Source of the DNA: Streptomyces sp. SID13031
Lineage (GTDB): Bacteria > Actinomycetota > Actinomycetes > Propionibacteriales > Kribbellaceae
Length of the DNA stretch: 64,000 nucleotides
Assembly: GCF_010548305.1 (NCBI RefSeq)
Contig: NZ_JAAGLV010000003.1
Span: 372,001 to 436,000 of the forward strand
Direction: 5' to 3'
This document shows, piece after piece, positions 24,547 through 33,095 of the stretch (positions are counted from its first letter, which is position 1; the number at the start of each line of letters is the position of its first letter). The translations under genes and the position numbers were made by a program. The notes beneath the pieces were generated by a model, which did no database searches, was not told the origin of the DNA, and worked only from the letters and a program-made list of their open reading frames with translations.

Positions 24547-24563
24547 TGACTCATTTTGACTCA
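24547..24563. promoter_or_regulatory. 17-bp operator copy 1, graspetide operon side
   Basis: TGACTCATTTTGACTCA, 27 bases upstream of the resolvase-like start. The flanks extend it to an inverted repeat GAGTGA...TCACTC (24544-24566). The second copy is at 24656-24672. Confidence 0.65.
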
Positions 24564-24655
24564 CTCTCGTTCGAGAATGCTCTACGTGGCTAAACGAAGT
24601 CAAATCGTCACAGATGGTTGACTCCTGCCATCAGACTCTGCGACCGTTGAGGCCT

Positions 24656-24672
24656 TGACTCATTTTGACTAA
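24656..24672. promoter_or_regulatory. 17-bp operator copy 2, DUF6879/XRE operon side
   Basis: TGACTCATTTTGACTAA, differing from copy 1 at one base, ending 11 bases before the ATG at 24684 and just before its GGAGG. Its position would block transcription or translation start if bound. Confidence 0.65.
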
Positions 24673-24683
24673 TTGGAGGCGAG

Positions 24684-24905
24684 ATGCGACTCACCCACAA
24701 AGCCGGCACCTGCAGCAACGGCCCGTGCCCCAACGTTTTCGACACCGATGACGGCTCGCTGGTGGCGATCCAGGGGGCAGAGCTGATCGACACCGATGCA
24801 TTGGCTCAGTTGAGTCAGATGCCCGCGCACGAGACCGTCGTACTGGTACCGCGTGAACTGCTGCTCGAGTATGCGCGAAAGGTGCAGGCCGAGGTCACAG
24901 CGTGA
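24684..24905 (+). CDS. Small conserved-type protein upstream of DUF6879
   Basis: 73 residues, ATG 24684 with GGAGG 5 bases upstream. Short N-terminal part with two Cys (TCSNGPC), then a helical acidic part (LIDTDALAQLSQM) and VLVPRELLLEYARKVQAE. The stop overlaps the next start by GTGA. Comparable short ORFs accompany DUF6879/XRE genes in Streptomyces, but no function is known. Possibly a DNA- or protein-binding cofactor of the regulator. Confidence 0.6.
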   Translation: MRLTHKAGTCSNGPCPNVFDTDDGSLVAIQGAELIDTDALAQLSQMPAHETVVLVPRELLLEYARKVQAEVTA

Positions 24906-25453
24906 ACTTCGAGGAATTCGATTCGCACTTCGACCGCTTCGAGACCGAGGTGTTCCGGCTCGAGACCCTGCAGAGCTATGCGGTGGAGGACGAGGACCCC
25001 GGGCTCAAGGCGTTTCGCGAAGGGACGGCCCGGCCCGAGCGTTCGGTACGTACGGAGCCGTGGCTGGCCCGGATCGCCACGACGACAGTCGCCGGCAAGG
25101 ACTGGCAGCGGATCCACGTCGTAGACCACCCGCTGTCGGAGTACCTGCGGTACGAGCTGGAGAGTTATGTCGAGTCGCAGGCGGCCGGCGAGGGGATCGG
25201 CATCGCGGATCGGGCTGCCGATCCCGCGTTGTCCGGGCTCGGTGAGGACTTCTGGCTGTTCGACGCCGACTCGCCGACGGCGTACGCAGTACTTATGCAC
25301 TATGACGACGACGGTCATTTCGTAGGCTTCGATCACACCGTCGACTCCGCCGTACTGGAGCGGTGCCGCCACGAACGGGACATCGTCAATCAGCACGCGG
25401 TTGGCCTGAACATCTACCTAGCTTCCGGAAGGGCGGTTGCCGGCCCAGCGTGA
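24902..25453 (+). CDS. DUF6879 family protein
   Basis: 183 residues from GTG 24902, overlapping both neighbours by GTGA. Conserved features: NFEEFDSHFDRFETEVFRLETLQSY, RTEPWLARI, HVVDHPLSEYLRYELESYVESQAAGEGI, DFWLFDADSPTAYAVLMHYDDDGHFVGF. The family is always close to XRE-DUF5753/DUF397-type regulator genes in actinobacteria and is suspected to work with them; biochemical role unknown. Confidence 0.82.
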   Translation: MNFEEFDSHFDRFETEVFRLETLQSYAVEDEDPGLKAFREGTARPERSVRTEPWLARIATTTVAGKDWQRIHVVDHPLSEYLRYELESYVESQAAGEGIGIADRAADPALSGLGEDFWLFDADSPTAYAVLMHYDDDGHFVGFDHTVDSAVLERCRHERDIVNQHAVGLNIYLASGRAVAGPA

Positions 25454-26316
25454 GTGCCTCAGCAGGATCACCCAGAACTCCACGACAGCATCTCGGCGCC
25501 GAGTTGCGTCGGCTGCGCGTCATGGCCGGCGTCAGCGGGCGGCAGCTCGCCGTACGGGCCGGAATGAGTCAGTCCAGGGTCAGCCGCATCGAGCGAGGCG
25601 ATGCACTTGCCTCTCTCCCTGAATTGACTCGGTGGCTCGAGCAGTCCGCGGCGATCGACCGTCTGGAAGAGCTGACCGCTGGCACTGAAGCAGCACTGAA
25701 CGAGACGGACGGCTGGCACGAGTTCATGCAGGCGGCCAGCTTCGCCGAGATGCAGCAACAGACCCACGAACGCGAGCTGACCGTCAGGACTCAACTGACC
25801 TTCCTGCCCACGATGGCGCCGGGGTTGCTACAGACAGCCGAGTACGCGCGACTCGTGTTCGCAGCGTCGGACTTGACCGGGGATCAGGACTACGCGGCCG
25901 CGGTGCAGCGCCGGCTCGACCGGCAGCAGATTCTGTACGACCAGGAGCACACCTTCGAGTTCATCGTCACCGAAGCGGCTCTGCGGTGGCGTCCCGGGCC
26001 CCACGACATGCTGGTCGCCCAACTCGACCGCATCGCCAGCCTCGCCACCTTGAGCAACGTGACCATCGGGGTCATCCCGATCGACACCGAAGTGTCCGCC
26101 ATCCCTTGGCACGGCTTCACCCTCAACGAAGACGTCGACGAGGGTGCGCCGTTCGTTCAAGTCGAGACCATCCACGCCTACCTGACTGTCTCTCGCCCGC
26201 AGGATGTCGAGCTGTACCGCCGTCAGTACGCTGCACTGCGGGAGTCGGCCTTGCTCGGCCCGGAGTTCTCCGAGTTCCTCGCAGTACTGCGAACTGAGGC
26301 GGCGGCGAACTCGTAA
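25450..26316 (+). CDS. XRE-family regulator with DUF5753 domain
   Basis: 288 residues from GTG 25450 (overlap GTGA). XRE HTH at about 10-65 (LRRLRVMAGVSGRQLAVRAGMSQSRVSRIERG), then the DUF5753 ligand-like domain about 95-280 (LLQTAEYARLVF, QQILYDQEHTFEFIVTEAALRWRPG, IGVIPIDTEVSAIPWHGFTL). Regulators of this type control nearby genes in Streptomyces development and RiPP loci. It is the best candidate to bind the two 17-bp repeats shared with the graspetide operon. Confidence 0.9.
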   Translation: MSASAGSPRTPRQHLGAELRRLRVMAGVSGRQLAVRAGMSQSRVSRIERGDALASLPELTRWLEQSAAIDRLEELTAGTEAALNETDGWHEFMQAASFAEMQQQTHERELTVRTQLTFLPTMAPGLLQTAEYARLVFAASDLTGDQDYAAAVQRRLDRQQILYDQEHTFEFIVTEAALRWRPGPHDMLVAQLDRIASLATLSNVTIGVIPIDTEVSAIPWHGFTLNEDVDEGAPFVQVETIHAYLTVSRPQDVELYRRQYAALRESALLGPEFSEFLAVLRTEAAANS

Positions 26317-26327
26317 GCAGTTCCGAA

Positions 26328-27329
26328 CTAAGCGAAGGCGGCTGGGTGGGGTTGGACGGAGCCGACCCGGATGCCGCCGCCGTAGAGGGGGGAGTGTTGT
26401 TGCTGGTCGAGGATTTCGTGGGTCATGCCTAATCTTTGGAGAGTTGCGGCCATAACGACCGCGCGGGCGCGGGGGGTGCCGTCGTCGATTTTCACGGCTA
26501 GGCCCCGGCCGTCTGCCAGGCCTACTGCGTAGACGGATTCGGCGCCGGCCTTGCAGAAGAGGCCCGGGATGGCGCGCATGAGGGCTGACTCGTCTCGGCG
26601 GCTGCCGCTGGCGTAGTCGGGGTGTTCGCGGAAGGCGTTGGCTACCCGGCCTTCGAGGGTGTCGGAGGCGGCGGAGGCGAAGAGGCCGAAGGAGCGGGCG
26701 AGGCCGGCCAGGGTGATGGCGAGGATGGGAGCGCCGCAGCCGTCTACCGCGACGTACGAGACCTTCTCTGCAGCCGAGTCCTCTACGGCGGTACGAATCG
26801 CCTTCTGCAGCGGGTGTTCCGGGGAGCGGTAGTCGTCGTGACCCCAGACGCCGTCGGGGCTTTTCGCTCGCGCGTCGTCATGGAAGGGCCAGTTGCTGGC
26901 CACGCAGGTGGCGAGCATGGCGGCGTGTTTGCCGGAGCAGTTCATCGTGATCGGGTCGAGGCCGTGGCCGGCCCGGACCCACTCGTCGCGGGCCTGGTCG
27001 TCGATCGGGTACGCCGGGGGCGTGCGCAGCGCCGACTCGTCGAGACCGGCACCGGCCAGGATCCGGCGTACGCCATCCAGGTGGAACGCTTCGCCGGAGT
27101 GCGACGCACCGGCGAGTGCGAGCAACTCGCCGTCCAGGTCGAGGCCGTTGCGGAGCATGCCGAGCGCCTGCATCGGCTTGTTCGACGAGCGGGGGAACAT
27201 CGGCTGGTCGATCACACCGGCCGACCACTCGACGGAACCATCGGGCGCGGTCACCACGACGGAGCCACGGTGGTGGCCCTCGACGAATCCGCTGCGGACG
27301 ACATCGGCCAGGATCACAGGTTCGGTCAC
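26328..27329 (-). CDS. Asparaginase II-type L-asparaginase
   Basis: 333 residues of the Rhizobium etli AnsA type, distinct from the E. coli and plant types. Key blocks: VVRSGFVEGHHRGSVVV, the catalytic Ser-Lys region FPRSSNKPMQALGML, LALAGASHSGE, NCSGKHAAML (with Cys), VDGCGAPILAITL. Hydrolyses L-Asn to Asp and ammonia, probably in the cytosol (no signal peptide). Converges with the XRE gene, stops 11 bases apart. Confidence 0.9.
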   Translation of the reverse strand: MTEPVILADVVRSGFVEGHHRGSVVVTAPDGSVEWSAGVIDQPMFPRSSNKPMQALGMLRNGLDLDGELLALAGASHSGEAFHLDGVRRILAGAGLDESALRTPPAYPIDDQARDEWVRAGHGLDPITMNCSGKHAAMLATCVASNWPFHDDARAKSPDGVWGHDDYRSPEHPLQKAIRTAVEDSAAEKVSYVAVDGCGAPILAITLAGLARSFGLFASAASDTLEGRVANAFREHPDYASGSRRDESALMRAIPGLFCKAGAESVYAVGLADGRGLAVKIDDGTPRARAVVMAATLQRLGMTHEILDQQQHSPLYGGGIRVGSVQPHPAAFA

Positions 27330-27397
27330 GGCTGAAACTGTACGGCTCTCAGGTCAGGAGCAAAAACCCTAGTAGCGGATGATTCGGCTCACAATGT

Positions 27398-28390
27398 TCA
27401 CAGCCGGGCGCGGACGTGCAGGCCGACCTCGGGGTCGACGAGCAGCTCCTGGGTGGCCGTGACCGTCGGCTGGTCCTCGGCGACGACCTCGAGGACGGCC
27501 TCGGGGTCGACGTTGCGCTTGATCAGTGCCAGCGCGATCGGCCCGTACTCGTGGTGCCGCGCCGCCGACCCGATGAAGCCGACCTGCTTGTCCCCCACCC
27601 GTACGGCGTACCCGTGCTCGGGCAGGTGATCCACCGAGCCGTCCAGATGCAACCGGACGAGCCGGCGCGGCGGCCGGCCGAGGTTGTGCACCCGCGCGAC
27701 CGTCTCCTGGCCGCGGTAGCAACCCTTGTCCAGGTGAACGCCGACGCCGAGCCAGCCGAGCTCGTTGGGGATCGCGCGCTCGTCCATGTCCAGCCCGAGC
27801 CGCGGTGCACCCGCCTCGATCCGCAGAGCCTCGTACGCCCAGACGCCCGCGGCAGGGCCTTCAAGCGCACTGAGTTCTTGTCTGGGGAGGAAGACTTCAT
27901 GTCCGCCCATTGAGTCCGCACCGGTACGAGTCAGACCTTCCGCAGGTGCTGTGCCCGGGCGCCAGACGATGGCGTAGTCGGCGGTCACGTCGGTGATCTC
28001 CACCCGCGACATGAAGACCATCTTCTGGAGCCACTCGACCAGGGCGGCAGCGGCGCCTGGCTCGGTGTGCAGCCAGAACGTCTCGCCGTCGTCGATGCCG
28101 TACATGGCGTGCTCGACGTGGCCGGTCGGTGACAGCAGCAGCGCCGTGGTCGACGTGCCCGGCCGTAGCCCCTCGAAGTACTGGGAGGTGATGGCGTGCA
28201 GCCAGGTGAGCCGGTCCGGTCCGCTGATGGTGACCACGTCGCGGTGCGAGAGGTCGACGAAGCCCTTGCCGGCGACCAGGGCCCGCTGTTCGCGCAGGTC
28301 AGAGCCATAGTGAGCGGCGACCCCGGCATCCAGTCCACCGGCCTCGACCGCGCCCGGGAGGTCCAGCAGAGGACTACGCGTCAGTGACAT
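27398..28390 (-). CDS. ygfZ: YgfZ/GcvT-family folate-binding Fe-S maintenance protein
   Basis: 330 residues. GcvT-like barrel with the family signature KGCYRGQE (Cys228-like) in GVGVHLDKGCYRGQETVARVHNLGRPPRRLV and ISGPDRLTWLHAITSQYFEGL near the N-terminus. YgfZ supports iron-sulfur cluster repair/assembly with tetrahydrofolate; the CYRGQ Cys is needed. Start ATG 28390. Confidence 0.92.
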   Translation of the reverse strand: MSLTRSPLLDLPGAVEAGGLDAGVAAHYGSDLREQRALVAGKGFVDLSHRDVVTISGPDRLTWLHAITSQYFEGLRPGTSTTALLLSPTGHVEHAMYGIDDGETFWLHTEPGAAAALVEWLQKMVFMSRVEITDVTADYAIVWRPGTAPAEGLTRTGADSMGGHEVFLPRQELSALEGPAAGVWAYEALRIEAGAPRLGLDMDERAIPNELGWLGVGVHLDKGCYRGQETVARVHNLGRPPRRLVRLHLDGSVDHLPEHGYAVRVGDKQVGFIGSAARHHEYGPIALALIKRNVDPEAVLEVVAEDQPTVTATQELLVDPEVGLHVRARL

Positions 28391-28423
28391 GTCACCAGAG
28401 TACGTCCCCGGGCACGCTCTAGA

Positions 28424-28453
28424 GCGGTCCGCTGCCCGGAGACAGCGGACCGC
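28424..28453 (-). terminator. Hairpin terminator
   Basis: Arms GCGGTCCGCTG and CAGCGGACCGC with an 8-base loop, 8 bases past the stop of the tandem-repeat protein gene. Confidence 0.75.
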
Positions 28454-28461
28454 TGCCTGAC

Positions 28462-30048
28462 TCAGACCACGTACGGCCTCGGGTCGCGGACCTTCCGGAC
28501 CCGCAGGTAGACGTCGTACGAGCCACTGCCACCGGACGAGATGGGGAACATGTGCGTGTACGACTCACCGCCCACCTTCCCGCGGTCCGGCGGTGAGTCG
28601 TAGCCGTCCTTCGGATCGAAGAGAGTCGCACCCCGCTCGCCGACATAGTCGTCGCCGAGGCCGAACGCGGCCACGATCCCCCCTGCCACGAGCGCACCGA
28701 GTGGTCCGCCGACCAGGCCGCCACCGATCGCCGCCCACGGGCTGAGCGCCCCGGCGTTGCCCGCGGCCGCGGTGGTCATGTCGTAAGCCCCTGCTGCCTG
28801 AGCGGCCGCCTCGGCGGCCTTCTGCATCGCCTTCTCCACCTTGCGTCGCGCCTCGCTCGGCGATCCTTCGTCGTTCTCGTAGATCGCCACGTGCAACGTG
28901 CTGGTGATGACCGGCGCATCGGCGATCAGCAGCTTCGGGCTGATCACCTCCTCGCCCTTGTCGACGTCCTGGAACTTGTACAGGCTCGAGACCGCCCGCC
29001 CCGGTGCGACATGGGACAGCACGAAATACGGCTCGTCGCTGCCGCTGAACTCGGTGGACTCCTTACGGCAGGTGAACCCGACGAAATGAATCTCCACCCG
29101 ATCGTCGGCGGAGACCTCCGGAGCACCGGACGCCCGCGCGATGATGTGTCCACTGGTGGTGCTCCAGCGCGCCTGCCCGGCGGTCACCGCCACTGGACCG
29201 AGCGGTAGCCCGAGCGGTCCGGTCACGCCACCGGTCGAACGGTAGGCACTGAGTGCCTTCGCAGCCAGTCCGGTCAGCTCCGGATCACCGGCGTACGGCT
29301 GTAGGAGCTTGAGCCGCCAGCCCTGCTTCCACAGCTGGTCGTAGTTGCGCCGGTAGTCGTCGAACGACCAGCCGTACACCTGGATCTCGGCTGCCTGGCT
29401 CTGGATCCAGACGGCTGAGTAGCGCGTGCCCTGACCAGCGAGCCAGAACGGCTGGAGCAGCTTGAGGCGCCAGCCCTGCTTCCACAGCTCGTCGTACTTC
29501 TTGCGGTAGTCGTCGTAGGTCCAGCCGTAGACCTGGGTCTCGGCCTCGGTGCTCTGCTTCCAGACCGCGGTGTAGCGCACCTGATTGCCGGCCAGTACGA
29601 ACGGCTGCAGGAGCTTGAGCCGCCAGCCCTGCTTCCACAGTTCGTCGTACTTCTTCTTGAAGTCCTCGTACGTCCAGCCGTAGACCTGGGTCTCGCCCTC
29701 GGTGCTCTGCTTCCAGACCGCGGTGTAGCGCACCTGATTGCCGGCCAGTACGAACGGCTGCAGGAGCTTGAGCCGCCAGCCCTGCTTCCACAGTTCGTCG
29801 TACTTCTTCTTGAAGTCCTCGTACGTCCAGCCGTAGACCTGGGTCTCGCCCTCGGTGCTCTGCTTCCACACCGCGGAGTAGCGCACCTGGTCACCGGGCA
29901 GAACGACAGGCTGCAACGACTTCAGCCGCCAGCCCTGCGGCCACAACTCGTCGTACTTCTTCTTGAAGTCCTCGTACGTCCAGCCATAGACCTGGGTCTC
30001 CCCCTCAGTGCTCTGCTTCCAGACTGCCGTGTAGCGGGTATCGGTCAT
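28462..30048 (-). CDS. Tandem-repeat (BTRD-like) protein with C-terminal unknown domain
   Basis: 528 residues from ATG 30048 (GGGGGAG upstream). Five consecutive repeats of about 51 residues, each RYTAVWKQSTEGETQVYGWTYEDF-like plus KKYDELWKQGWRLKLLQP, spanning residues 5-258 and matching the bacterial tandem repeat domain (BTRD1) type. Then an LGFP-like stretch (STGGVTGPLGLPLGP), a region with two conserved Cys-free beta segments, a helical AAEAAAQAA block and a C-terminal HMFPISSGGSGSYDVYLRVRKV strand-rich end. No signal peptide is seen. Repeat proteins of this type are often secreted or surface-linked; function unknown. The repeats are almost identical in DNA. Confidence 0.85.
   Translation of the reverse strand: MTDTRYTAVWKQSTEGETQVYGWTYEDFKKKYDELWPQGWRLKSLQPVVLPGDQVRYSAVWKQSTEGETQVYGWTYEDFKKKYDELWKQGWRLKLLQPFVLAGNQVRYTAVWKQSTEGETQVYGWTYEDFKKKYDELWKQGWRLKLLQPFVLAGNQVRYTAVWKQSTEAETQVYGWTYDDYRKKYDELWKQGWRLKLLQPFWLAGQGTRYSAVWIQSQAAEIQVYGWSFDDYRRNYDQLWKQGWRLKLLQPYAGDPELTGLAAKALSAYRSTGGVTGPLGLPLGPVAVTAGQARWSTTSGHIIARASGAPEVSADDRVEIHFVGFTCRKESTEFSGSDEPYFVLSHVAPGRAVSSLYKFQDVDKGEEVISPKLLIADAPVITSTLHVAIYENDEGSPSEARRKVEKAMQKAAEAAAQAAGAYDMTTAAAGNAGALSPWAAIGGGLVGGPLGALVAGGIVAAFGLGDDYVGERGATLFDPKDGYDSPPDRGKVGGESYTHMFPISSGGSGSYDVYLRVRKVRDPRPYVV
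29575..29880. repeat. Two tandem 153-bp DNA units, 151/153 identical
   Basis: Unit 29575-29727 and unit 29728-29880 differ at only two bases near the end (AGACCGCGGTGTA versus ACACCGCGGAGTA). They encode repeats 2 and 3 of the BTRD-like protein; flanking units are more diverged. Confidence 0.95.
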
Positions 30049-30189
30049 TACGGTGCTCCCCCTCTGGTATCTGACACATCCAGGAGACAGCCGCCGGCCG
30101 ATCCGCCACATCGGTAGTGATTGCCTATTCACACCGCGTGACCTACCGGTACTGCGAACCCCAGGCGGTCCGTAGTACCGGCAGAAAGC

Positions 30190-30238
30190 GCGCTGCCCGC
30201 TGGCTCTCTCGGCGGAGGAGAGAGCCAACGGGCAGCGC
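30190..30238. terminator. Long hairpin between dctA end and the tandem-repeat gene start
   Basis: Arms GCGCTGCCCG/CGGGCAGCGC and TGGCTCTCTC/GAGAGAGCCA joined by a one-base mismatch, loop GGCGGAG. Likely transcript end for dctA together with the next hairpin. The rest of 30049-30308 shows no gene. Confidence 0.55.
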
Positions 30239-30265
30239 TGAGGGGTGGGACAGATGGCTTGGAGG

Positions 30266-30295
30266 CCGGACCGCCCGGCGGGCCGGGCGGTCCGG
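30266..30295 (-). terminator. Hairpin terminator of dctA
   Basis: Arms CCGGACCGCCCGG and CCGGGCGGTCCGG with a 4-base loop, 13 bases after the dctA stop. Confidence 0.75.
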
Positions 30296-30308
30296 GGTAC
30301 TGAGTGGT

Positions 30309-31685
30309 CTAGTGAACGGGCCCCTTGTCGACGGCCGGCGTGGTGCTCTCCGGTACGTCGCCCGCATGGGTGTCGCCGGCCGCGAAGGCCTCCTCGTCGA
30401 ACGGGTCCTCGCCGGCGAAGACCTGGCGAGCCTGTTCCTTGTCGAACCCGCCGGTCCAGTGACCGACCAGGACCGTGGCGACCGCGTTGCCGGCGAAGTT
30501 CGTCAGCGCCCGGGCCTCGGACATGAACCGGTCGATGCCGACGATCAGGCCGACGCCGTCGACGAGGTCCGGCCGGTGCGACTGCAGACCGCCGGCCAGC
30601 GTCGCCAGTCCCGCACCGGTGACGCCGGCGGCGCCCTTCGAGGCGAGGATCATGAACGCCAGCAGGGAGATCTGCTGACCGATCGAGAACGGCTGGTCCA
30701 TCGCCTCGGCGATGAACAGCGACGCCATCGTCAGGTAGATGGCGGTCCCGTCCAGGTTGAACGAGTAGCCCGTTGGAACGGTGATCCCGACGACCGACTT
30801 GTCGACGCCCAGATGCTCCATCTTGCCGATCAGTCGCGGCAGCGCGGTCTCCGACGACGAGGTCGACACGATCAGCAGGAACTCACGGCCCAGATACTTG
30901 AGCAGCTGGAAGATCGACATCCCGGCGACCGCTCGCAGAATGGTGCCCAGGACAACGATCACGAAGAGCAGACAGGTCAGGTAGAAGGCCAGCATGATCT
31001 TCAGCAGGCTGACCAGCGCGGTACTGCCGGCCGCGCCGACGACCGCGGCGATCGCACCGAAGGCGCCGATCGGGGCCGCCCACATGATCATCGACAGCAC
31101 CTTGAAGACCAGCCGCTGGATGTGCGCGATGCCGTTCAGGACCGGCTGGCCCTTGCTGCCCATCGCCTGCAGCGCGAAGCCGACGAGCAGCGCCACCAGC
31201 ACGGTCTGCAGCACCTCGCCCTCGGTCAGCGAGGAGACGATCGTCTTCGGGATGATCCCGAGCAGGAAGTCCGTCGTGGTCTCGTGCGCTCCGGAGGCCT
31301 GCTTCTGGCCGGCGTCGCGCAGCTTGTCGGTCAGGTTCAGCCCGGAACCCGGCTGGACCAGGTTGCCGACGATCAGGCCGATGGCGAGCGCGACCGTCGA
31401 CATCACCAGGAAGTAGACGAGCGCGAGGCCACCGACCTTGCCGACACTTGCGGCTTGCCGGACCGACCCGATGCCGAGCACCAGGGTGCAGAAGATGATC
31501 GGGCTGATCATCATCTTGATCAGGTTCACGAACCCGGTACCGAGCGGTTTCAGCTCGATCGCGAAGCTCGGGAAGATGAATCCGACACCGATGCCGAGCA
31601 GTACGGCGACGATGACGGCGATGTAGAGGAAGTGGGTCCGGTCGTTGCGGACCGGCGTCGGTCGGGGTGCGGTGGGGCTCGCCAT
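30309..31685 (-). CDS. dctA: C4-dicarboxylate:cation symporter
   Basis: 458 residues from ATG 31685 (AGGAG 6 bases upstream). Sodium:dicarboxylate symporter fold with eight membrane helices and two hairpins; signature ISPIIFCTLVLGIGSV, the serine-rich hairpin STSSSETALPRLIGKME, and PTGYSFNLDGTAIYLTMASLFIA; the substrate/ion segment SKGAAGVTGAGLATLA and NFAGNAVATVLVGHW follow. Imports succinate, fumarate and malate. Divergent to a CitA/DcuS-type kinase/regulator pair which probably induces it. Confidence 0.94.
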   Translation of the reverse strand: MASPTAPRPTPVRNDRTHFLYIAVIVAVLLGIGVGFIFPSFAIELKPLGTGFVNLIKMMISPIIFCTLVLGIGSVRQAASVGKVGGLALVYFLVMSTVALAIGLIVGNLVQPGSGLNLTDKLRDAGQKQASGAHETTTDFLLGIIPKTIVSSLTEGEVLQTVLVALLVGFALQAMGSKGQPVLNGIAHIQRLVFKVLSMIMWAAPIGAFGAIAAVVGAAGSTALVSLLKIMLAFYLTCLLFVIVVLGTILRAVAGMSIFQLLKYLGREFLLIVSTSSSETALPRLIGKMEHLGVDKSVVGITVPTGYSFNLDGTAIYLTMASLFIAEAMDQPFSIGQQISLLAFMILASKGAAGVTGAGLATLAGGLQSHRPDLVDGVGLIVGIDRFMSEARALTNFAGNAVATVLVGHWTGGFDKEQARQVFAGEDPFDEEAFAAGDTHAGDVPESTTPAVDKGPVH

Positions 31686-31768
31686 GGGGGACTCCTGATT
31701 TGCCGGGCGGGCGGGGTTCTGAGTAACTGTGACGTGACGCACAGGCCAACTGCGCATTTCGTTCATAT

Positions 31769-31780
31769 CGTTCGCGAACG
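31769..31780. promoter_or_regulatory. 12-bp palindrome in the dctA/kinase divergent region
   Basis: CGTTCGCGAACG, preceded by a partial direct copy TTCGTTC (31758-31764). It lies 84 bases upstream of dctA and 59 before the kinase start, a plausible response regulator site. Confidence 0.4.
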
Positions 31781-31838
31781 GTTCCCGCAGCGCGCCGCGC
31801 GGGTGACCAGTTGGCACACTGGTGTGCAGAATGGCGGC

Positions 31839-33095
31839 ATGACCGGCCGTCCGTGGGAGTTGCGTCGCCAGGTGCTCTGGCTGCAGACGGCCATGGTCGC
31901 GGTGATGATCCTGCTGGTCTGGATGGTGCTGCTTGCGCACAGCCGGACCCAGGCTGACCGGGACGCCGCCGCAGCGGGGGTCGCGCCACCTGGCTGGAAT
32001 GACCTGATCGAGCTCGAACTGCGGTCCATGCTGGGCGTCGCGAGCCTGATCCTGGGCGTCGCGGTGGCCGGTAACGCGCTGGTCGCCTGGCGGGTCCGGC
32101 ACACGACCCGAGGGATGGGGACGCAAGCCCTCGCCTGGATGCTCGACTTCTACGAAGGAGTACTACGGGCTGCGCGCGAAGGCCTGATCCTGATCGACTC
32201 GCACGGCCGCGTCCAGCTGGTCAACGACGAGGCCCGCCGGCTGCTCGGTCTGCGCAACCTCCAGCCGGGCGCGACGGTCGAGGACCTCCATCTGCCGGCC
32301 ACCCTGTCCGGCCTCCTGCGCGCCGGCCGGACGGCGTACGACGAACTGCATCTCGGTGCTCATGGGGTCGTCGTGGTCAACCAGCAGCCGGCCCGGTCCG
32401 GGCGGATCGTCACGCTGCGGGACCACACCCAGCTACAGGCGCTGCTCGGCGAGCTGGACGCGGTCCGCAGCCTGGCCGAGTCGCTGCAAGCCCAGAACCA
32501 CGAGGCGTCGAACCGCCTGCACACCGTCGTCAGCCTGATCGAGATCGGCCGGCCGGAGCGCGCACGGGAGTTCGCGGTCTCCGAGCTGCAGCTCGCCCAG
32601 GCGATGACCGATCGCGTCGTCGGTACGGTCGGCGACCCGGTCCTCGCGTCGCTGCTGCTCGCCAAGCTGGCCCAGGCGCAGGAGCGTGGCGTGCTGCTCA
32701 CGCTCGAGCTCGGCTCGGAGGCGCTGCACACCAGGCTGCCGGCGCAGGACATCGTCACCGTGGTCGGCAATCTGCTCGACAATGCGATCGAGGCCGCGCG
32801 CGGTGGTACTGCGCCGCGACGGGTCGAGTTGAAGGCGTCGACGAGTGCGGAGTTCATCGACCTCGCGGTGACCAACACCGGCGCCGAGTTGGGGGCGACC
32901 GAGCTGGCTCGCATGTTCGAGCGGGGCTGGACGACGAAGGCTGAGCCGGGTCATGGGTTGGGGCTGGTGCTGGTGCGCAGTACGGTCGAGCGCTGGCAGG
33001 GGACGTTGATGGTCGACCCCGACTCCGAGCTGGACGACGTACCGGCGTTGACTGTGCGAGTGCGGTTGCCCCGGGCGGTGAGCGCCAGTGCCTGA
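31839..33095 (+). CDS. CitA/DcuS-type sensor histidine kinase
   Basis: 418 residues from ATG 31839. Two membrane helices (about 15-34 and 65-84), a PAS domain about 100-195 (EGLILIDSHGRVQLVNDEARRLLG), a SpoOB-type dimerisation helix with phospho-acceptor His in AQNHEASNRLHTVVSLIEIG, and an ATPase domain with NLLDNAIEAAR and GHGLGLVLVRS. The extracellular loop between helices is only about 30 residues, shorter than in CitA/DcuS, so ligand sensing may depend on DctA or the PAS. Overlaps the regulator gene by 8 bases. Confidence 0.92.
   Translation: MTGRPWELRRQVLWLQTAMVAVMILLVWMVLLAHSRTQADRDAAAAGVAPPGWNDLIELELRSMLGVASLILGVAVAGNALVAWRVRHTTRGMGTQALAWMLDFYEGVLRAAREGLILIDSHGRVQLVNDEARRLLGLRNLQPGATVEDLHLPATLSGLLRAGRTAYDELHLGAHGVVVVNQQPARSGRIVTLRDHTQLQALLGELDAVRSLAESLQAQNHEASNRLHTVVSLIEIGRPERAREFAVSELQLAQAMTDRVVGTVGDPVLASLLLAKLAQAQERGVLLTLELGSEALHTRLPAQDIVTVVGNLLDNAIEAARGGTAPRRVELKASTSAEFIDLAVTNTGAELGATELARMFERGWTTKAEPGHGLGLVLVRSTVERWQGTLMVDPDSELDDVPALTVRVRLPRAVSASA

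Noticed and set aside
29575..29880. CRISPR array
   Set aside because: The repeats are 153 bp without spacers and are in-frame protein repeats.
30117..31838. Upstream extension of the CitA-type kinase reading frame to 30117
   Set aside because: It runs antisense through dctA and two terminators; ATG 31839 gives the normal kinase N-terminus.
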